DNA from: Desulfurococcaceae archaeon
GTDB lineage: Archaea; Thermoproteota; Thermoprotei_A; Sulfolobales; Desulfurococcaceae
Direction: 5' to 3'
Length of the DNA stretch: 64,000 nt
NCBI GenBank assembly: GCA_028275705.1
Contig: JAPWUD010000005.1
Span: forward strand, 1-64,000
Shown here piece after piece: positions 35,121-44,526 of the stretch. The notes beneath the pieces are model-generated. The model worked only from the letters and a program-made list of their open reading frames with translations, was not told the DNA's origin and ran no database searches. The position numbers and the translations under genes were made by a program. Numbering within the stretch: the first letter of the stretch is position 1; each line of letters starts with the position of its first letter.

Positions 35121-36560
35121 ATCCTTTTTTAATTGATTTCTAGCAGGGTTATAAACGTAGTCTAGTGGATTTGCAACTACTTCTCTAACTGCTTTAACAG
35201 CATACTCATATAACTCCCTTGTTATTGCCCCCCTCTGATAAAGCGATTCTAGCTCTTCTACATCAATTATTTTCACCTCGTTTGGGGGAGTGATAGCGAT
35301 ATCTATGAGTAAGTCATGATACTTCACAATTGTTGATGAAATCTCGGGTGGTGTATTGATGTTTATATATGTTCCAAGCCAGTTGCCGCCTCTATAGTAG
35401 TTGTGCACTACGTATGGAGAGCCAGTTTTCACCACCATGTAGTCTACGTCTCCAGCTTTCTTCTCAACGCCTAGTCCATCATAGACTCCTGGAGTGCGCA
35501 TATACCTCTCGAGAATAATGAGTAGTTCACTACTATTGAACTCGGCTTTCAACACTCTACCGGGCTGTAGTTTTAAGACTTCACCTGTTGGCTTAATGTG
35601 GTATATATCTACTCTCTCGGTGTTTCTAATGGATTTATATATATAGTTTAATACACCAAGCCCTGTATTCTCCCCTCTACCGTTTAGAATCGGGGTTAAA
35701 ACGTACTCAGCAAAGTCTACTAAGTCGCTGTAACCCATAGACTTTAAGCTATGGTGGTAATCTATAGTGAAAGAAACACCTCTCCTAATTTCATCGAGCT
35801 TCAACTTCGCTAGACTCGTTAATCCAATAATCCCTAAAAACTCCCCTTCTCTAATCTTCAATGGTTCCCTGAAACCCTCCACTCTACTCAATATGCTCTT
35901 ATACTCCTCTATAAGTGAGTTGATTTCACGGGTTATTTCCTCAACGCCTGCATATCTCGAGCTACTCCTAAAGTGTACTCCAACTCCAGAACCCATGAGC
36001 TTTGAAGCAGCTATCGCGGATAGCCTTGCTTTAACCTCAGGCTCACGTATATGCTCTGAAAACGATACTTTACTCTCTCCATGAATTAGAGCAAGCCTCT
36101 TACCCACTATTCTAAAGTTCTTCGTTAATACAAGGTTTTCACCGGGTTTTAATACAGGGTGTTTAACGCCAACAATTACCCTTGACCCCTCATTCTCTCT
36201 GCAAGGTATTAAAACACCCTTAGCTTCCCCAATATCAACGATGCATTGATCGCCACGCTTCTCCACCACTACCCCAAGGTAGACACTATGTAGCTCGGGC
36301 TTTGCCTCCCACTCGTAGACATAGACTAGCTTAGAGACAATGGAGTCTACTACACTCTTAGCCTCCCTTGGAAACCCAACAATGAGTAATTCATCAGGGT
36401 TCTCAGTGTCTTTAACAGTGACATCGCATGGACTTGTATCAAACTCTATGCCCAGTCTCTCACGGATCTTCTCACTCGCTTCAACTAGTTTAAAGCCTTC
36501 ATCATGGAGTATTTTTGAAACTGCAGTAGAGTATATTCCACGAACTCTAACGTATACCAT
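35067..36560 (-). CDS. probable ribonuclease FAU-1
   Basis: 497 residues from ATG 36560 (the ORF track starts at GTG 36575). TATA-like TTTTAAATTA about 20 nt upstream favours a leaderless ATG. FAU-1 binds AU-rich RNA in Pyrococcus; the family combines an RNase E/G-like N-terminal part (YLGVVVEKRGDQCIVDIGEAKGVLIP, S1-like) with a C-terminal DUF402 domain (YHDLLIDIAITPPNEVKIID...ELYEYAVKAVREVV). The frame has no stop before the downstream tRNA-Leu: its last 17 codons and TAG lie inside the tRNA gene. Likely roles are rRNA or tRNA processing. Confidence 0.85.
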   Translation of the reverse strand: MVYVRVRGIYSTAVSKILHDEGFKLVEASEKIRERLGIEFDTSPCDVTVKDTENPDELLIVGFPREAKSVVDSIVSKLVYVYEWEAKPELHSVYLGVVVEKRGDQCIVDIGEAKGVLIPCRENEGSRVIVGVKHPVLKPGENLVLTKNFRIVGKRLALIHGESKVSFSEHIREPEVKARLSAIAASKLMGSGVGVHFRSSSRYAGVEEITREINSLIEEYKSILSRVEGFREPLKIREGEFLGIIGLTSLAKLKLDEIRRGVSFTIDYHHSLKSMGYSDLVDFAEYVLTPILNGRGENTGLGVLNYIYKSIRNTERVDIYHIKPTGEVLKLQPGRVLKAEFNSSELLIILERYMRTPGVYDGLGVEKKAGDVDYMVVKTGSPYVVHNYYRGGNWLGTYININTPPEISSTIVKYHDLLIDIAITPPNEVKIIDVEELESLYQRGAITRELYEYAVKAVREVVANPLDYVYNPARNQLKKDAGVPEPGQRGRVEDPVA

Positions 36561-36604
36561 ACCTCCTAAACCCACGTAATTTAAAACCTCTATTGATAAC
36601 TAGT

Positions 36605-36874
36605 CTAGTCTTTAACAGTCTCAAGTAGTGCAATTACTTGCCATATCTTAGTCCTAGCGCTGAGAGGCATATTTGGGTCTTGGCTCACCTGGTCTAGTGC
36701 ACTAATGGCATTAGCAGCTCTCACACCTGGTGAATACTTCTCATCTCTCAAGTGGTTGAGGGCCTCTGTAGCTGCCCTCCTAATATTCCTCGGTACAGCG
36801 GTGTCGTTAATAATACTTATAAGCATGTATACAGCACTCTTGATCCTCGCTTCACTATCCATTACACGGCTCAA
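36605..36874 (-). CDS. UPF0147 family protein
   Basis: About 89 residues, all-helical, from TTG 36874 (ribosome site GGGGGTGG five bases upstream; the track starts at 36883, and ATG 36862 is another option). The pattern [20 protein letters not shown]...[31 protein letters not shown] is that of the archaeal UPF0147 family, function unknown. Separate from FAU-1 by about 30 bp downstream, so possibly co-transcribed. Confidence 0.9.
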   Translation of the reverse strand: MSRVMDSEARIKSAVYMLISIINDTAVPRNIRRAATEALNHLRDEKYSPGVRAANAISALDQVSQDPNMPLSARTKIWQVIALLETVKD

Positions 36875-37016
36875 TCCAACCACCCCCTGGAATGTGAGTT
36901 ATAAGTGGAGTCTAATACACACTAAAATTGTTTAAGCTACCTAGATTAATATGTTTTTATGGTTGAAATAACCCGCTTTTATAGGTGGGAGTAGAGAGGT
37001 TTATATGGTGGGGTAA

Positions 37017-37370
37017 TTGGAGGGGGGCAGAGACCCTGTTAAAATAATGGCGGAGCTATTGAAGTCTGGCGCTGTAATGCTAGCTGAAACATGCCCTGTT
37101 GAAGGCTGTAATCTCCCATTATTTAAACTGAGAAGTGGGGAGGTTGTATGTCCGGTTCATGGGAGAGTTCACATTGTTAAAACAGAGGAGGAGGCGAGGG
37201 AGATTTTCTCAAAGACATACTTAGTCCTCGTACTCGAGAAACTCGAAGCACTTGCATTGAGGACTATTGAGTCGCTGTCGAGTACTCCCGATGCAGACCC
37301 CACTGACTTAATTAAGTGGCTTGAGGTTCTTGAGAGAGTGAGGAGGATTAGATCTATGGCTAGGGAGTGA
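37017..37370 (+). CDS. UPF0148 family zinc-binding protein
   Basis: 117 residues, TTG start. An N-terminal helix (DPVKIMAELLKSGAVMLAETCP) is followed by a zinc ribbon (CPVEGCNLPLFKLRSGEVVCPVHG), the layout of the UPF0148/autoantigen p27 family, then a helical tail. Cellular role unknown. TATA-like GAGGTTTATATGG lies just upstream, so the transcript is probably leaderless. Its 3' end overlaps the convergent tmk gene by 11 bp. Confidence 0.88.
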   Translation: MEGGRDPVKIMAELLKSGAVMLAETCPVEGCNLPLFKLRSGEVVCPVHGRVHIVKTEEEAREIFSKTYLVLVLEKLEALALRTIESLSSTPDADPTDLIKWLEVLERVRRIRSMARE

Positions 37371-37992
37371 GCACTTTACTTAAAGCATTCAAAACAACTG
37401 CCTCCACGTCTCTATATACTTCTTCAATTGGTCTAGCGGCATTAATCGAGATCATTAACCCTCTTTTAACGAGCTCTAAGTATACTTCTCTAACTCTCCT
37501 TGCGAAATCAATTACTTCAAACTCTGGAAACCTAGTAGTCTTGAATTGCTTCCTCCTAAGCCCCGTCTCAGGGTCTACATCTAGGTATATTGTAACATCT
37601 GGCTTCAAAGCATACTTGTTTACTAAAAGAACCCATTCTATTGGCGCGCCGCTAGCTGCTTGATAAGCTACACTACTATACATATACCTATCTGAGACCA
37701 CAATAAACCCCGCCCTCAGTAGTGGAATAACTTTCCTCTTTAAGTGCAATAATCTATCAAGTGCGAAAGTCAATGCATCTACATATGCATCTCTATATTC
37801 ACTATACTTACCCCTAACAACCTCAACAATCTCAGAGTCTGTTGGTTCAAAAGTATACTCTGCTTTAAATCCTAATCCATTGAGTCTATCCACAAGCATT
37901 TTGCTAATAGTAGTTTTACCTGAACCATCAATACCCTCTAAAACTACAAATAACCCACTATACTCTATACTCGACACAGTATAGTCCACCAC
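37360..37992 (-). CDS. tmk: thymidylate kinase
   Basis: 210 residues. P-loop EGIDGSGKTT near residue 18, DR(Y/H) motif SDRYMYSSVAYQ near 95, and DVDPETGLRRK lid segment. Phosphorylates dTMP to dTDP. Last gene of the overlapping minus-strand operon; its start overlaps the end of the dehydratase small subunit by about 35 bp, so an internal start such as the downstream LFVVLEGIDGSG segment is possible. Confidence 0.94.
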   Translation of the reverse strand: MVDYTVSSIEYSGLFVVLEGIDGSGKTTISKMLVDRLNGLGFKAEYTFEPTDSEIVEVVRGKYSEYRDAYVDALTFALDRLLHLKRKVIPLLRAGFIVVSDRYMYSSVAYQAASGAPIEWVLLVNKYALKPDVTIYLDVDPETGLRRKQFKTTRFPEFEVIDFARRVREVYLELVKRGLMISINAARPIEEVYRDVEAVVLNALSKVLTP

Positions 37993-38371
37993 ACTCTTTC
38001 AATTCAATGACTAAACCGGGTTGAAGCCTAGAAATATCATCTCTACTCATAGTAAATAAAGGAATATCTGCTAGAACGCAACCAGCAACTAGGAGAGGCT
38101 CAACCTCCTCGACAATTATGCAAGATGGAGCTTTATTACTCTTCTTCAATGCATACATTACATATGGGCCGACAGTACTCCCCCTACTACCCTTAAAAAC
38201 AAGTATTTTTCCACTAATACAAATTAATTCATTTTCCCTTAAGCAACCAGTCTCTGGGTCTACCTCCCCGAAGAAGCTTAAATACCTATTTAAAACCAAC
38301 ACTTCACCACTACAGCTACCTGGAACAACTGGTCTAGCCTTTAAATCAGTGGCCACAGACGTATTTAACAA
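37958..38371 (-). CDS. phosphomevalonate dehydratase small subunit (aconitase X, swivel domain)
   Basis: 137 residues (TTG 38371; GTG 38356 is an alternative). DUF126 family: PVVPGSCSGEVLVLNRYLSFFGEVDPETG and GKILVFKGSRGSTVGPYVMYALKK. With the large subunit it forms the [Fe-S] dehydratase that turns 5-phosphomevalonate into trans-anhydromevalonate 5-phosphate in the archaeal mevalonate pathway, known from Aeropyrum. Overlaps the large-subunit gene by up to 26 bp. The adjacent UbiD-like decarboxylase completes the step. Confidence 0.9.
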   Translation of the reverse strand: MLNTSVATDLKARPVVPGSCSGEVLVLNRYLSFFGEVDPETGCLRENELICISGKILVFKGSRGSTVGPYVMYALKKSNKAPSCIIVEEVEPLLVAGCVLADIPLFTMSRDDISRLQPGLVIELKECGGLYCVEYRV

Positions 38372-39518
38372 CCTCCTCGAGTGGGCTAATCCGCGTCTTC
38401 AACCCATGTATCCTCCTAAGGTAGAAAGCGGCCTTCCCACTATTGGTTAATACAACATCATACCTTTGCTTGAAGACAGAGACAACCGGACACGTACCAG
38501 TAGCTATATCCACACCTCTAGATTTCAAGTAGAATACAATATCGTGGAATTTAGCTAGATACTCTGGTGGAATAGTGATGAGTAACCCCCCTCTCTTCAC
38601 ACCACCATACTTAACCACTAGGTTTTTAACTCTAAGTAATTCAAATGGGTGTAAGTGAGGGCATCCAATATACCCTAATACACTATCTCTACTTGAAACA
38701 TCGGGACCAATGTAATCCTCTAGATCGCCTCTCTCAATAAATACCTCGTCTCTAATTTCAAGGGAGAATGTTTTCCTCGGAGTAACACCCTCAATAATAG
38801 CGATCGCGTGGCTACCACTAGCAGCCATAGATGCTAGTAGTACCTTGAGATCTCCAAAACCCATGTTTTTAAAACCAGTTAGAACAGGTATCTCACGTAT
38901 ATTTTCACCAATCCACAATCCAATAGCTCCTACAGGGTACTTCTCCACCATTGGATCTAATCTAACACGTATCCTCCCAACTCTATTATCCAAAATGTGT
39001 AATCCAGCCTTATAGGTATAACCCGTTATAGAAGATGCTAGTGCTATGGGACCCCCCTCTCTATTAGTATATGCACCATAAATAGAGTTTGCATATATGA
39101 CAGCACTGCTCTCACCCCACGCTAAGTGCTCTCCTGGCAATGGGGGCCTGTAATAGTATGGAATACAAGTAAAGACTGGTTTAAAACCCATATTTACTAG
39201 TGCATTATCTATAGCTCTCTGCTCCATGTAATACCTATTATCAATAATCCTTGAAAACCCAGAGTAGTCTATGCAACCAGGGTTTATTGTTGTATATACT
39301 CGTGCTCTCCCACCACCCTTGTAGAAGTCGATAATTAAGTCTAATCCATGCTTACCAATGTTGGAGTATGAAACCCCAGATATATGTGCATGCTTTACCT
39401 CAACTAACTCACTGGCCCCTACAGCATCCCCCACTCTAACAAGCAGCTCCATTGCTTTAGCAATAGCCCAGCCATAATCCCCTCTGAGTAATCTCTCCTG
39501 CTCTCTAGTTAAATACAC
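38346..39518 (-). CDS. phosphomevalonate dehydratase large subunit (aconitase X catalytic)
   Basis: 390 residues. Aconitase X features: MYLTREQERLLRGDYGWAIAKAMELLVRVGDAVGA and HISGVSYSNIGKHGLDLI at the start, with cysteines at NPGCID, FTCIPYYYRPP and GTCPVVS available for the Fe-S cluster. Overlaps the decarboxylase stop/start by one base and the small subunit by 26 bp. This enzyme distinguishes the archaeal mevalonate route from the eukaryotic one, in which phosphomevalonate kinase acts instead. Confidence 0.92.
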   Translation of the reverse strand: MYLTREQERLLRGDYGWAIAKAMELLVRVGDAVGASELVEVKHAHISGVSYSNIGKHGLDLIIDFYKGGGRARVYTTINPGCIDYSGFSRIIDNRYYMEQRAIDNALVNMGFKPVFTCIPYYYRPPLPGEHLAWGESSAVIYANSIYGAYTNREGGPIALASSITGYTYKAGLHILDNRVGRIRVRLDPMVEKYPVGAIGLWIGENIREIPVLTGFKNMGFGDLKVLLASMAASGSHAIAIIEGVTPRKTFSLEIRDEVFIERGDLEDYIGPDVSSRDSVLGYIGCPHLHPFELLRVKNLVVKYGGVKRGGLLITIPPEYLAKFHDIVFYLKSRGVDIATGTCPVVSVFKQRYDVVLTNSGKAAFYLRRIHGLKTRISPLEEVVKYVCGH

Positions 39519-40804
39519 TATGGAATCCCAACTCTCCTATACTTCTCATATGGCTCATTGCGGGGAGTGATAGCGATCAATACTAACTTGTCTCCAACAC
39601 CATTAGAACTCCTGGGGTCCAGTGTACTACCCCTAATATTCTTCAACACAATAACATCCTCACCACTCTTAACCCTCGTTGCAATAGCCCACTCCACCAT
39701 TAATGGGTCATCTACATCTATATCATCATCTACAACGACAACGTGTTTAACACTAGGATGAGCAGATATAGCGACAATGCCTGCAAGCCTTGCATCACCC
39801 TCACTACAACTCCTAGATATAGATACAATAGCGTGAAGCCACATTGACCCACCCTCAGTTAACCTCACGGTTTTAACACATGGAACTGCACGCTTCAAGT
39901 CAGTATACATACGGGCCTCTCTCGGTAAACCCATGAGTAGTAAGTGCTCCCATAACCCAGGCACAATAGCGTGTATGATGGGTGGCCTACGCTTAGAGAC
40001 GTACATTTCTTCCGCTATGAAGACGGGTTGCTCTCTCTCAATATCAGGTAGTAGGAGAATATCGGTGAAAGGCCCCTCTCTACTCTTTTTATCCCTCGAT
40101 AAAACACCCTCGACAACTACACTAGCACTTGCTGGAATAGGTATACCGTACCTAGGGGTCTTCACTACTCTGTGTTCACCCCCAAGCGAAGCCCCCACCT
40201 CGACCTCGAAGACCCCGAGAGGTGGACTCAACGCTGCAGCTAGCTCTTGAATTGGATCCAAGCCTAGAACCATTGCGACAGGCGTATCTAACCCCTTCTC
40301 AGAGTACTTTGAGTAAATGTAGTGTAAGTGTCTTGGAACAATCCTCAGTGTCGCTGTCTCACGTGATAGATACATTGTTCTATGGTAACTGGCATTGCAT
40401 ATTTTCTCGAAGCAAGCTATATAGATAGAGCTTGTGAGGTAGTATCCTCCATCCTCTACATAGTATTTAATAAATGGTAGAACCCCAAGGTCAACACTTA
40501 CACTCTCGAAGAAATCCCAGAAGCTAACAGTCTCTAGTAATGAATCCCTCACACTAAATCCCTCTACCTTATCATACACATCCTCAATGCCCCTAACACT
40601 GAGCAACTTAACAAAATCAATTCTACTAGTGAATAAATTCGAGTATACTGGGTAATCCCCCCGATTCTTCAATCTAGCTAGTAAAACACTTCCCCTCCTC
40701 CTTGAACTCAATCTTGTCAACTCATATTCGGGGTCTACTAAGCCGACATCAATGACTTCCTTGCCAAGCCTCAGTGCATATATGTGTAAATCCTCCAGGT
40801 TCAC
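39518..40804 (-). CDS. UbiD-family decarboxylase, probable anhydromevalonate phosphate decarboxylase
   Basis: 428 residues. UbiD fold signatures: an N-terminal prFMN-binding region (DPIQELAAALSPPLGVFEVEVGASLGGE) and the C-terminal HPSVKHVVVVDDDIDVDDPLMVEWAIATR with the metal-binding Glu and Asp residues, then DPRSSNGVGDKLVLIAITP. In the archaeal mevalonate pathway this enzyme decarboxylates anhydromevalonate phosphate to isopentenyl phosphate; the neighbouring dehydratase subunits make that assignment strong. The prFMN-making UbiX is not in the window. Confidence 0.92.
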   Translation of the reverse strand: MNLEDLHIYALRLGKEVIDVGLVDPEYELTRLSSRRRGSVLLARLKNRGDYPVYSNLFTSRIDFVKLLSVRGIEDVYDKVEGFSVRDSLLETVSFWDFFESVSVDLGVLPFIKYYVEDGGYYLTSSIYIACFEKICNASYHRTMYLSRETATLRIVPRHLHYIYSKYSEKGLDTPVAMVLGLDPIQELAAALSPPLGVFEVEVGASLGGEHRVVKTPRYGIPIPASASVVVEGVLSRDKKSREGPFTDILLLPDIEREQPVFIAEEMYVSKRRPPIIHAIVPGLWEHLLLMGLPREARMYTDLKRAVPCVKTVRLTEGGSMWLHAIVSISRSCSEGDARLAGIVAISAHPSVKHVVVVDDDIDVDDPLMVEWAIATRVKSGEDVIVLKNIRGSTLDPRSSNGVGDKLVLIAITPRNEPYEKYRRVGIP

Positions 40805-42051
40805 TGCCCACCAACCTCTAAGTACTCTTCTATATAGTTCTCACTTAATTTTATCCTAGACAACTTCAACACCCTTGCTCTACCAGTATACTTTGTCTTT
40901 ACAACTATCTCGCGGTTTTCAAAATTAAATTTCTCGATTAAACATGGGTAGTCTGTTGAGCCTGCTTCTCCAATAGAGCAGTACAGGTTTTTCTCAAAAC
41001 CTGGAGTGTAAACCTTGATCTTCTCAAATCCAAGCTTCTTCAACTCCTCTACATTATAGCCTCTAACAACACCATATATGTGTAATGCCCCTGAGAAGCC
41101 AGTGGCGTAGATTACCCTACCATCTATGAATTGAGATATTGTGTTTGCATCAACCTCTCTACCAGTGAATAATGGGTGTCCAATAACAACTAAATCATCC
41201 ATTTTCAACTTAGTAAAACCAGCATTCTCCAAGAACACACTATACCTTAAACTCCTAAGTAGCCTACGCTCATCCCTACTCCGAGTCTTCCTGTGGATTG
41301 GTGCAGGAAGCTCGTAAACACCTACTCCAACCTTGGAGAGATCTCTGAACACGCCTTGCAGTTCTTCACCCAAAACGAATATTGCGTCTGGTTTAAACCT
41401 CTCAATGAATAACACTTTGTGGAGTATTCCAGACTCGTCTTTAACCCAACCATCGGTATCTACCACGATTGAGTTATAGCCTTTGCTTAGAGCAATGTTT
41501 GAGAGTAGTATGGTTTCATATATTATTGCGTGTCCATAGTACTGTGGCTTATTGTCTCCAATAAACCTCATGTATATTGGCTCTAGCTCTGAGAGCCAGT
41601 ATACTTGCTTAGTAGAAGAGCCCATAGTGACGAAGCAGGGTGGGCCGATATCAGCTTGTCCAACATCACTATCTACTGCAACTGGTTTTAAGCCCCTTGA
41701 GATCATTTTATTGAATAGAATTGTTGTGAGAGAAGTCTTCCCGCAGTCTACACACCCTAACACCATTATTTTTCTATAGCCTTTATTTAATGCATCATCT
41801 ACTAGTTTTATCTTTAATAAGTAGGGGTCTGAGGGATCTAATGACTGTATTTGTGAATCCTCGATCATTGATACCTCCAACTCGGAGGCTTCATCCGCTA
41901 CTACGACGTAGTTTCTAGTCTTGTGTACAGTGAATTTCTCACCCGGCTTTACAATTCTTCCATGTACATCTAAGCACCCACTTCTCAGTGTGACGTGCAT
42001 TGGTCCATATAGTTTAACGGCTTCACCTGGGTCTAGTTTTAAGAGAGGCAT
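40801..42051 (-). CDS. Clp1/Grc3-type polynucleotide 5'-kinase
   Basis: 416 residues. N-terminal beta domain (1-90), P-loop GCVDCGKTSL near 99-108, Walker B-like VDSDVGQADIGPP, and a lid region with DTDGWV, then a C-terminal beta domain. The Clp1/Grc3 family phosphorylates RNA 5' ends; archaeal members act on RNA or DNA and may help tRNA or rRNA processing. Overlaps the decarboxylase gene by 4 bp, so transcribed with the isoprenoid genes, for reasons unknown. Confidence 0.9.
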   Translation of the reverse strand: MPLLKLDPGEAVKLYGPMHVTLRSGCLDVHGRIVKPGEKFTVHKTRNYVVVADEASELEVSMIEDSQIQSLDPSDPYLLKIKLVDDALNKGYRKIMVLGCVDCGKTSLTTILFNKMISRGLKPVAVDSDVGQADIGPPCFVTMGSSTKQVYWLSELEPIYMRFIGDNKPQYYGHAIIYETILLSNIALSKGYNSIVVDTDGWVKDESGILHKVLFIERFKPDAIFVLGEELQGVFRDLSKVGVGVYELPAPIHRKTRSRDERRLLRSLRYSVFLENAGFTKLKMDDLVVIGHPLFTGREVDANTISQFIDGRVIYATGFSGALHIYGVVRGYNVEELKKLGFEKIKVYTPGFEKNLYCSIGEAGSTDYPCLIEKFNFENREIVVKTKYTGRARVLKLSRIKLSENYIEEYLEVGGQ

Positions 42052-42052
42052 T

Positions 42053-42706
42053 TTATAGTACCTCTACACCCTTACTTAGTGCAATTCTATACGCGGCATA
42101 AATGTCTCTATACCTAAATGGCTTCAAACCTCTAAGTTTTTTGTAAAGGTATGTAGCTTCCTCCACTCTATTCTTACTGGGGGTTGTACTATACTCGTCG
42201 ACAACCTCTACGTGTAAATCCCTATACTTAGCCTTAATAGCGTGTATTACATCGCTTGAATTAGAGCCGGAGCCTATCTTTACCCTTAGTTCTTTAAATG
42301 GCATACAAGACAACACGTACTCTACATCCCTAATTAAATCCCCAACTCCACCAATCCCGTATAATAAGAGTATTTCATCCCCTAAGAACACGTAGCTTAT
42401 AGACTCCCCGGGGTCTACACCGACAATAATGCTTTTAAAACCCGTGACATACATTGTTGCAAGTAATGCTTTCTCAAGGCTCCTACAGGATTTCTCAGGG
42501 TCGTAGACGACGAGTACGTCTCCTCTATGCGAGAGATCTCTACTAACTGCCTCTAGATCCGTGTAGACTACACTTCCATAGGGGACATCTGTAGGAGTGT
42601 AGTAGTGGTGGAATATAATCCCCCTTCTCTTTACAATATCAAGTACCCTCATAAACCACTTTGAATCATAAATAGCTATGACTAATGGCCTTCTCTGCAA
42701 AACCAA
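42053..42706 (-). CDS. RuvX/YqgF-like RNase H-fold protein
   Basis: 217 residues. The middle has the RNase H-fold nuclease pattern: first strand with SIIVGVDPGESISYVFLG (catalytic Asp candidate in VDPG) and a later VEVVDEYSTT resembling the vDERlTT motif of YqgF/RuvX pre-16S rRNA nucleases. The first 85 residues form an extra domain. First gene of the minus-strand operon. Nuclease activity is inferred; archaeal relatives are poorly studied. Confidence 0.6.
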   Translation of the reverse strand: MVLQRRPLVIAIYDSKWFMRVLDIVKRRGIIFHHYYTPTDVPYGSVVYTDLEAVSRDLSHRGDVLVVYDPEKSCRSLEKALLATMYVTGFKSIIVGVDPGESISYVFLGDEILLLYGIGGVGDLIRDVEYVLSCMPFKELRVKIGSGSNSSDVIHAIKAKYRDLHVEVVDEYSTTPSKNRVEEATYLYKKLRGLKPFRYRDIYAAYRIALSKGVEVL

Positions 42707-42770
42707 CTAATCCCTATTACACTATATTAGAGTAAGAGAGTGATTTATAACAATCTGGGTGTAGTTTAAA

Positions 42771-43397
42771 GTGCAGTACTATACAGGGAACAGTGAACTG
42801 GACAAATACATTGAGGAGTCGCTTAGTATACTATTCTACGGGCCAGCGGCAGCGGGTAAAACCACACTCCTCTTGACAATAGCTGGAGAGCTATGTAAAC
42901 ACCACCCCTGCGTTTATGTTTCAACCGAGGAAACACTACACTATGAGAGAGTTGCAAAAAACCCCGATAAGTATGAAAAAGCCTTGTTTACAGAGGCTTA
43001 TGATTATGACGAATTATTGAAGACGGCAATAGCAATTAGTGCTTTAAAACCAAGGTACGTCTTCATAGATAGTATAAACTCTTTATTTCGACTGGAAGCA
43101 CTCAAGGAGGGTTCTGTGGAAAAACTAGCTTTCATAACAAGCCTCCTCTTGGAGACCGTTGAGAGAAATAGTGGAAAATTATTTGCATCAGCCCAGGTTA
43201 GGTCTAGCGAAGCTGGGGAAGTAGAGGCGTCGGGGATTAAGATACTAGACTACTACTTTGATTTAATTGTAAGCATATTAATTGATAGTGAGAATAAGAG
43301 AATACTTAGAGTTATTAAATCCCCAGTTAAAACCATTAAAGAGGCAGCCGAGTTGAAGTTTGCAATTACAGAGAGTGGAGTGGTGTGGTATGTTTAG
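42771..43397 (+). CDS. RadB/KaiC-like RecA-family ATPase
   Basis: 208 residues, GTG start. Walker A FYGPAAAGKTTL near 22-33, Walker B RYVFIDSIN near 95. A short RecA core without the DNA-binding N-terminal domain, as in RadB or the small KaiC-like proteins. Divergent from the RuvX-like gene and overlapping the start of the carS gene by 8 bp. Likely role in DNA repair or signalling; the sequence does not decide. Confidence 0.8.
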   Translation: MQYYTGNSELDKYIEESLSILFYGPAAAGKTTLLLTIAGELCKHHPCVYVSTEETLHYERVAKNPDKYEKALFTEAYDYDELLKTAIAISALKPRYVFIDSINSLFRLEALKEGSVEKLAFITSLLLETVERNSGKLFASAQVRSSEAGEVEASGIKILDYYFDLIVSILIDSENKRILRVIKSPVKTIKEAAELKFAITESGVVWYV

Positions 43398-43905
43398 TGA
43401 TAATGGCTTCATTCAGTGGCTGATCAAGTACTACCTACCACCAATGATAGCTAACGCTCTACCCGTGCTTGTTAAGGGTGTTAAAAGAATAGATGCGGGG
43501 AGGGTGTTCATTGATGGGAAACCACTACTAGGCGAGAACAAGACGTGGGAGGGGTTGTTTACAGGGCTAGTTGCCTCATATATAGCAGGGTCTTCACTCT
43601 CGGTAATATATAGTGATCCACAATTACCACTATTATCCACAGGTGCTGGTTTATTTGCCCTACTCGGAGACATACTCGGTGCCTTCATTAAGAGGAGGAT
43701 TGGGTTGAAGCCGGGGGAGCCGGCTTTATTCCTCGATCAATGGGACTTCGCACTGGGATCTACATTTTTCTACTATATTACGGGTACTACACAGGTTTAT
43801 AGTAAACCTCTTTTCGTATTGTTAATGCTTATAGTGGTCTTCACCCTCCACGTTGGGACAAATTTAATCGCCTATTTGTTAGGTTTAAAACACTCAAAGC
43901 TTTAA
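43390..43905 (+). CDS. carS: CDP-archaeol synthase
   Basis: 171 residues from ATG 43390 (the track starts ten codons earlier, inside the ATPase gene; ATGTTTAG overlap is typical). Membrane protein with about five helices and the conserved cytoplasmic loop NALPVLVKG...RIDAGRVFIDGKPLLGENKTWEG, the CarS hallmark, and later GLKPGEPALFLDQWDF. Activates digeranylgeranylglyceryl phosphate with CTP for polar archaeal lipids. It acts downstream of the isoprenoid enzymes encoded just to the left. Confidence 0.95.
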   Translation: MFSDNGFIQWLIKYYLPPMIANALPVLVKGVKRIDAGRVFIDGKPLLGENKTWEGLFTGLVASYIAGSSLSVIYSDPQLPLLSTGAGLFALLGDILGAFIKRRIGLKPGEPALFLDQWDFALGSTFFYYITGTTQVYSKPLFVLLMLIVVFTLHVGTNLIAYLLGLKHSKL

Positions 43906-43948
43906 TTATATAAAGCAATTATAGCTATATACGCTAGAGGTGTGTGCT

Positions 43949-44239
43949 TTGGCGAGGTATCCAAAGGTTATAGTGACTTATTGCCCGAAGTGCAGAACAC
44001 ACACAGAGCACTCTGTAACAATCTATAAGCATGGAAAAAGGAGGAGTCTTGCTGAGGGGGAGAGGAGGTATGCTAGGAAGAAGAGGGGGTATGGATCTAA
44101 GAGAAAGCCCGAGCAGAAGAGATTTGCTAAGACAACAAAGAAAGTCGTATTGAAGTTGAAGTGCAGTAAGTGTGGTTATGTTACTCATAGGAGGGGGATT
44201 AGGCTTAAGAAGGCGGAGCTTGTGGAGGTGACTAAGTAG
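43949..44239 (+). CDS. rpl44e: 50S ribosomal protein L44e
   Basis: 96 residues from TTG 43949 (GAGGTG ribosome site; the track starts three codons earlier). Two zinc-binding pairs CPKC...(60 residues)...CSKC and a very basic middle ([25 protein letters not shown]). Followed immediately by S27e; this L44e-S27e pair is standard in archaea. Confidence 0.96.
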   Translation: MARYPKVIVTYCPKCRTHTEHSVTIYKHGKRRSLAEGERRYARKKRGYGSKRKPEQKRFAKTTKKVVLKLKCSKCGYVTHRRGIRLKKAELVEVTK

Positions 44240-44439
44240 TGAGGAAGAGGAGTATACTAATACCAATGCCTAGGAGTAGATTCTATAGAGTTGTATGCAA
44301 GAATTGCGGTGCTGAAAACATTGTATTTAGCCACGCATCCTACCCAGCACGCTGTAAAGTATGTGGTTCGCAGATAGTAAAGCCGAGTGGTGGTAGAGCA
44401 AAAATAGTTGACGCTGAGATAGTTGCAGAACTTGGATAG
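44239..44439 (+). CDS. rps27e: 30S ribosomal protein S27e
   Basis: 66 residues, GTG start overlapping the L44e stop by one base. Zinc ribbon [24 protein letters not shown], then the GGRAKI motif. The upstream start is kept because related proteins have RxxLIPxPRSRF at the N-terminus. Confidence 0.96.
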   Translation: MRKRSILIPMPRSRFYRVVCKNCGAENIVFSHASYPARCKVCGSQIVKPSGGRAKIVDAEIVAELG

Positions 44440-44526
44440 CACTGTGATTTCTTCACTCTGAGTGAAAAGTATATATTCTCAACCCTACATACTATGTTCT
44501 CGCTATGAGTGACGGGTGCTTGATCT

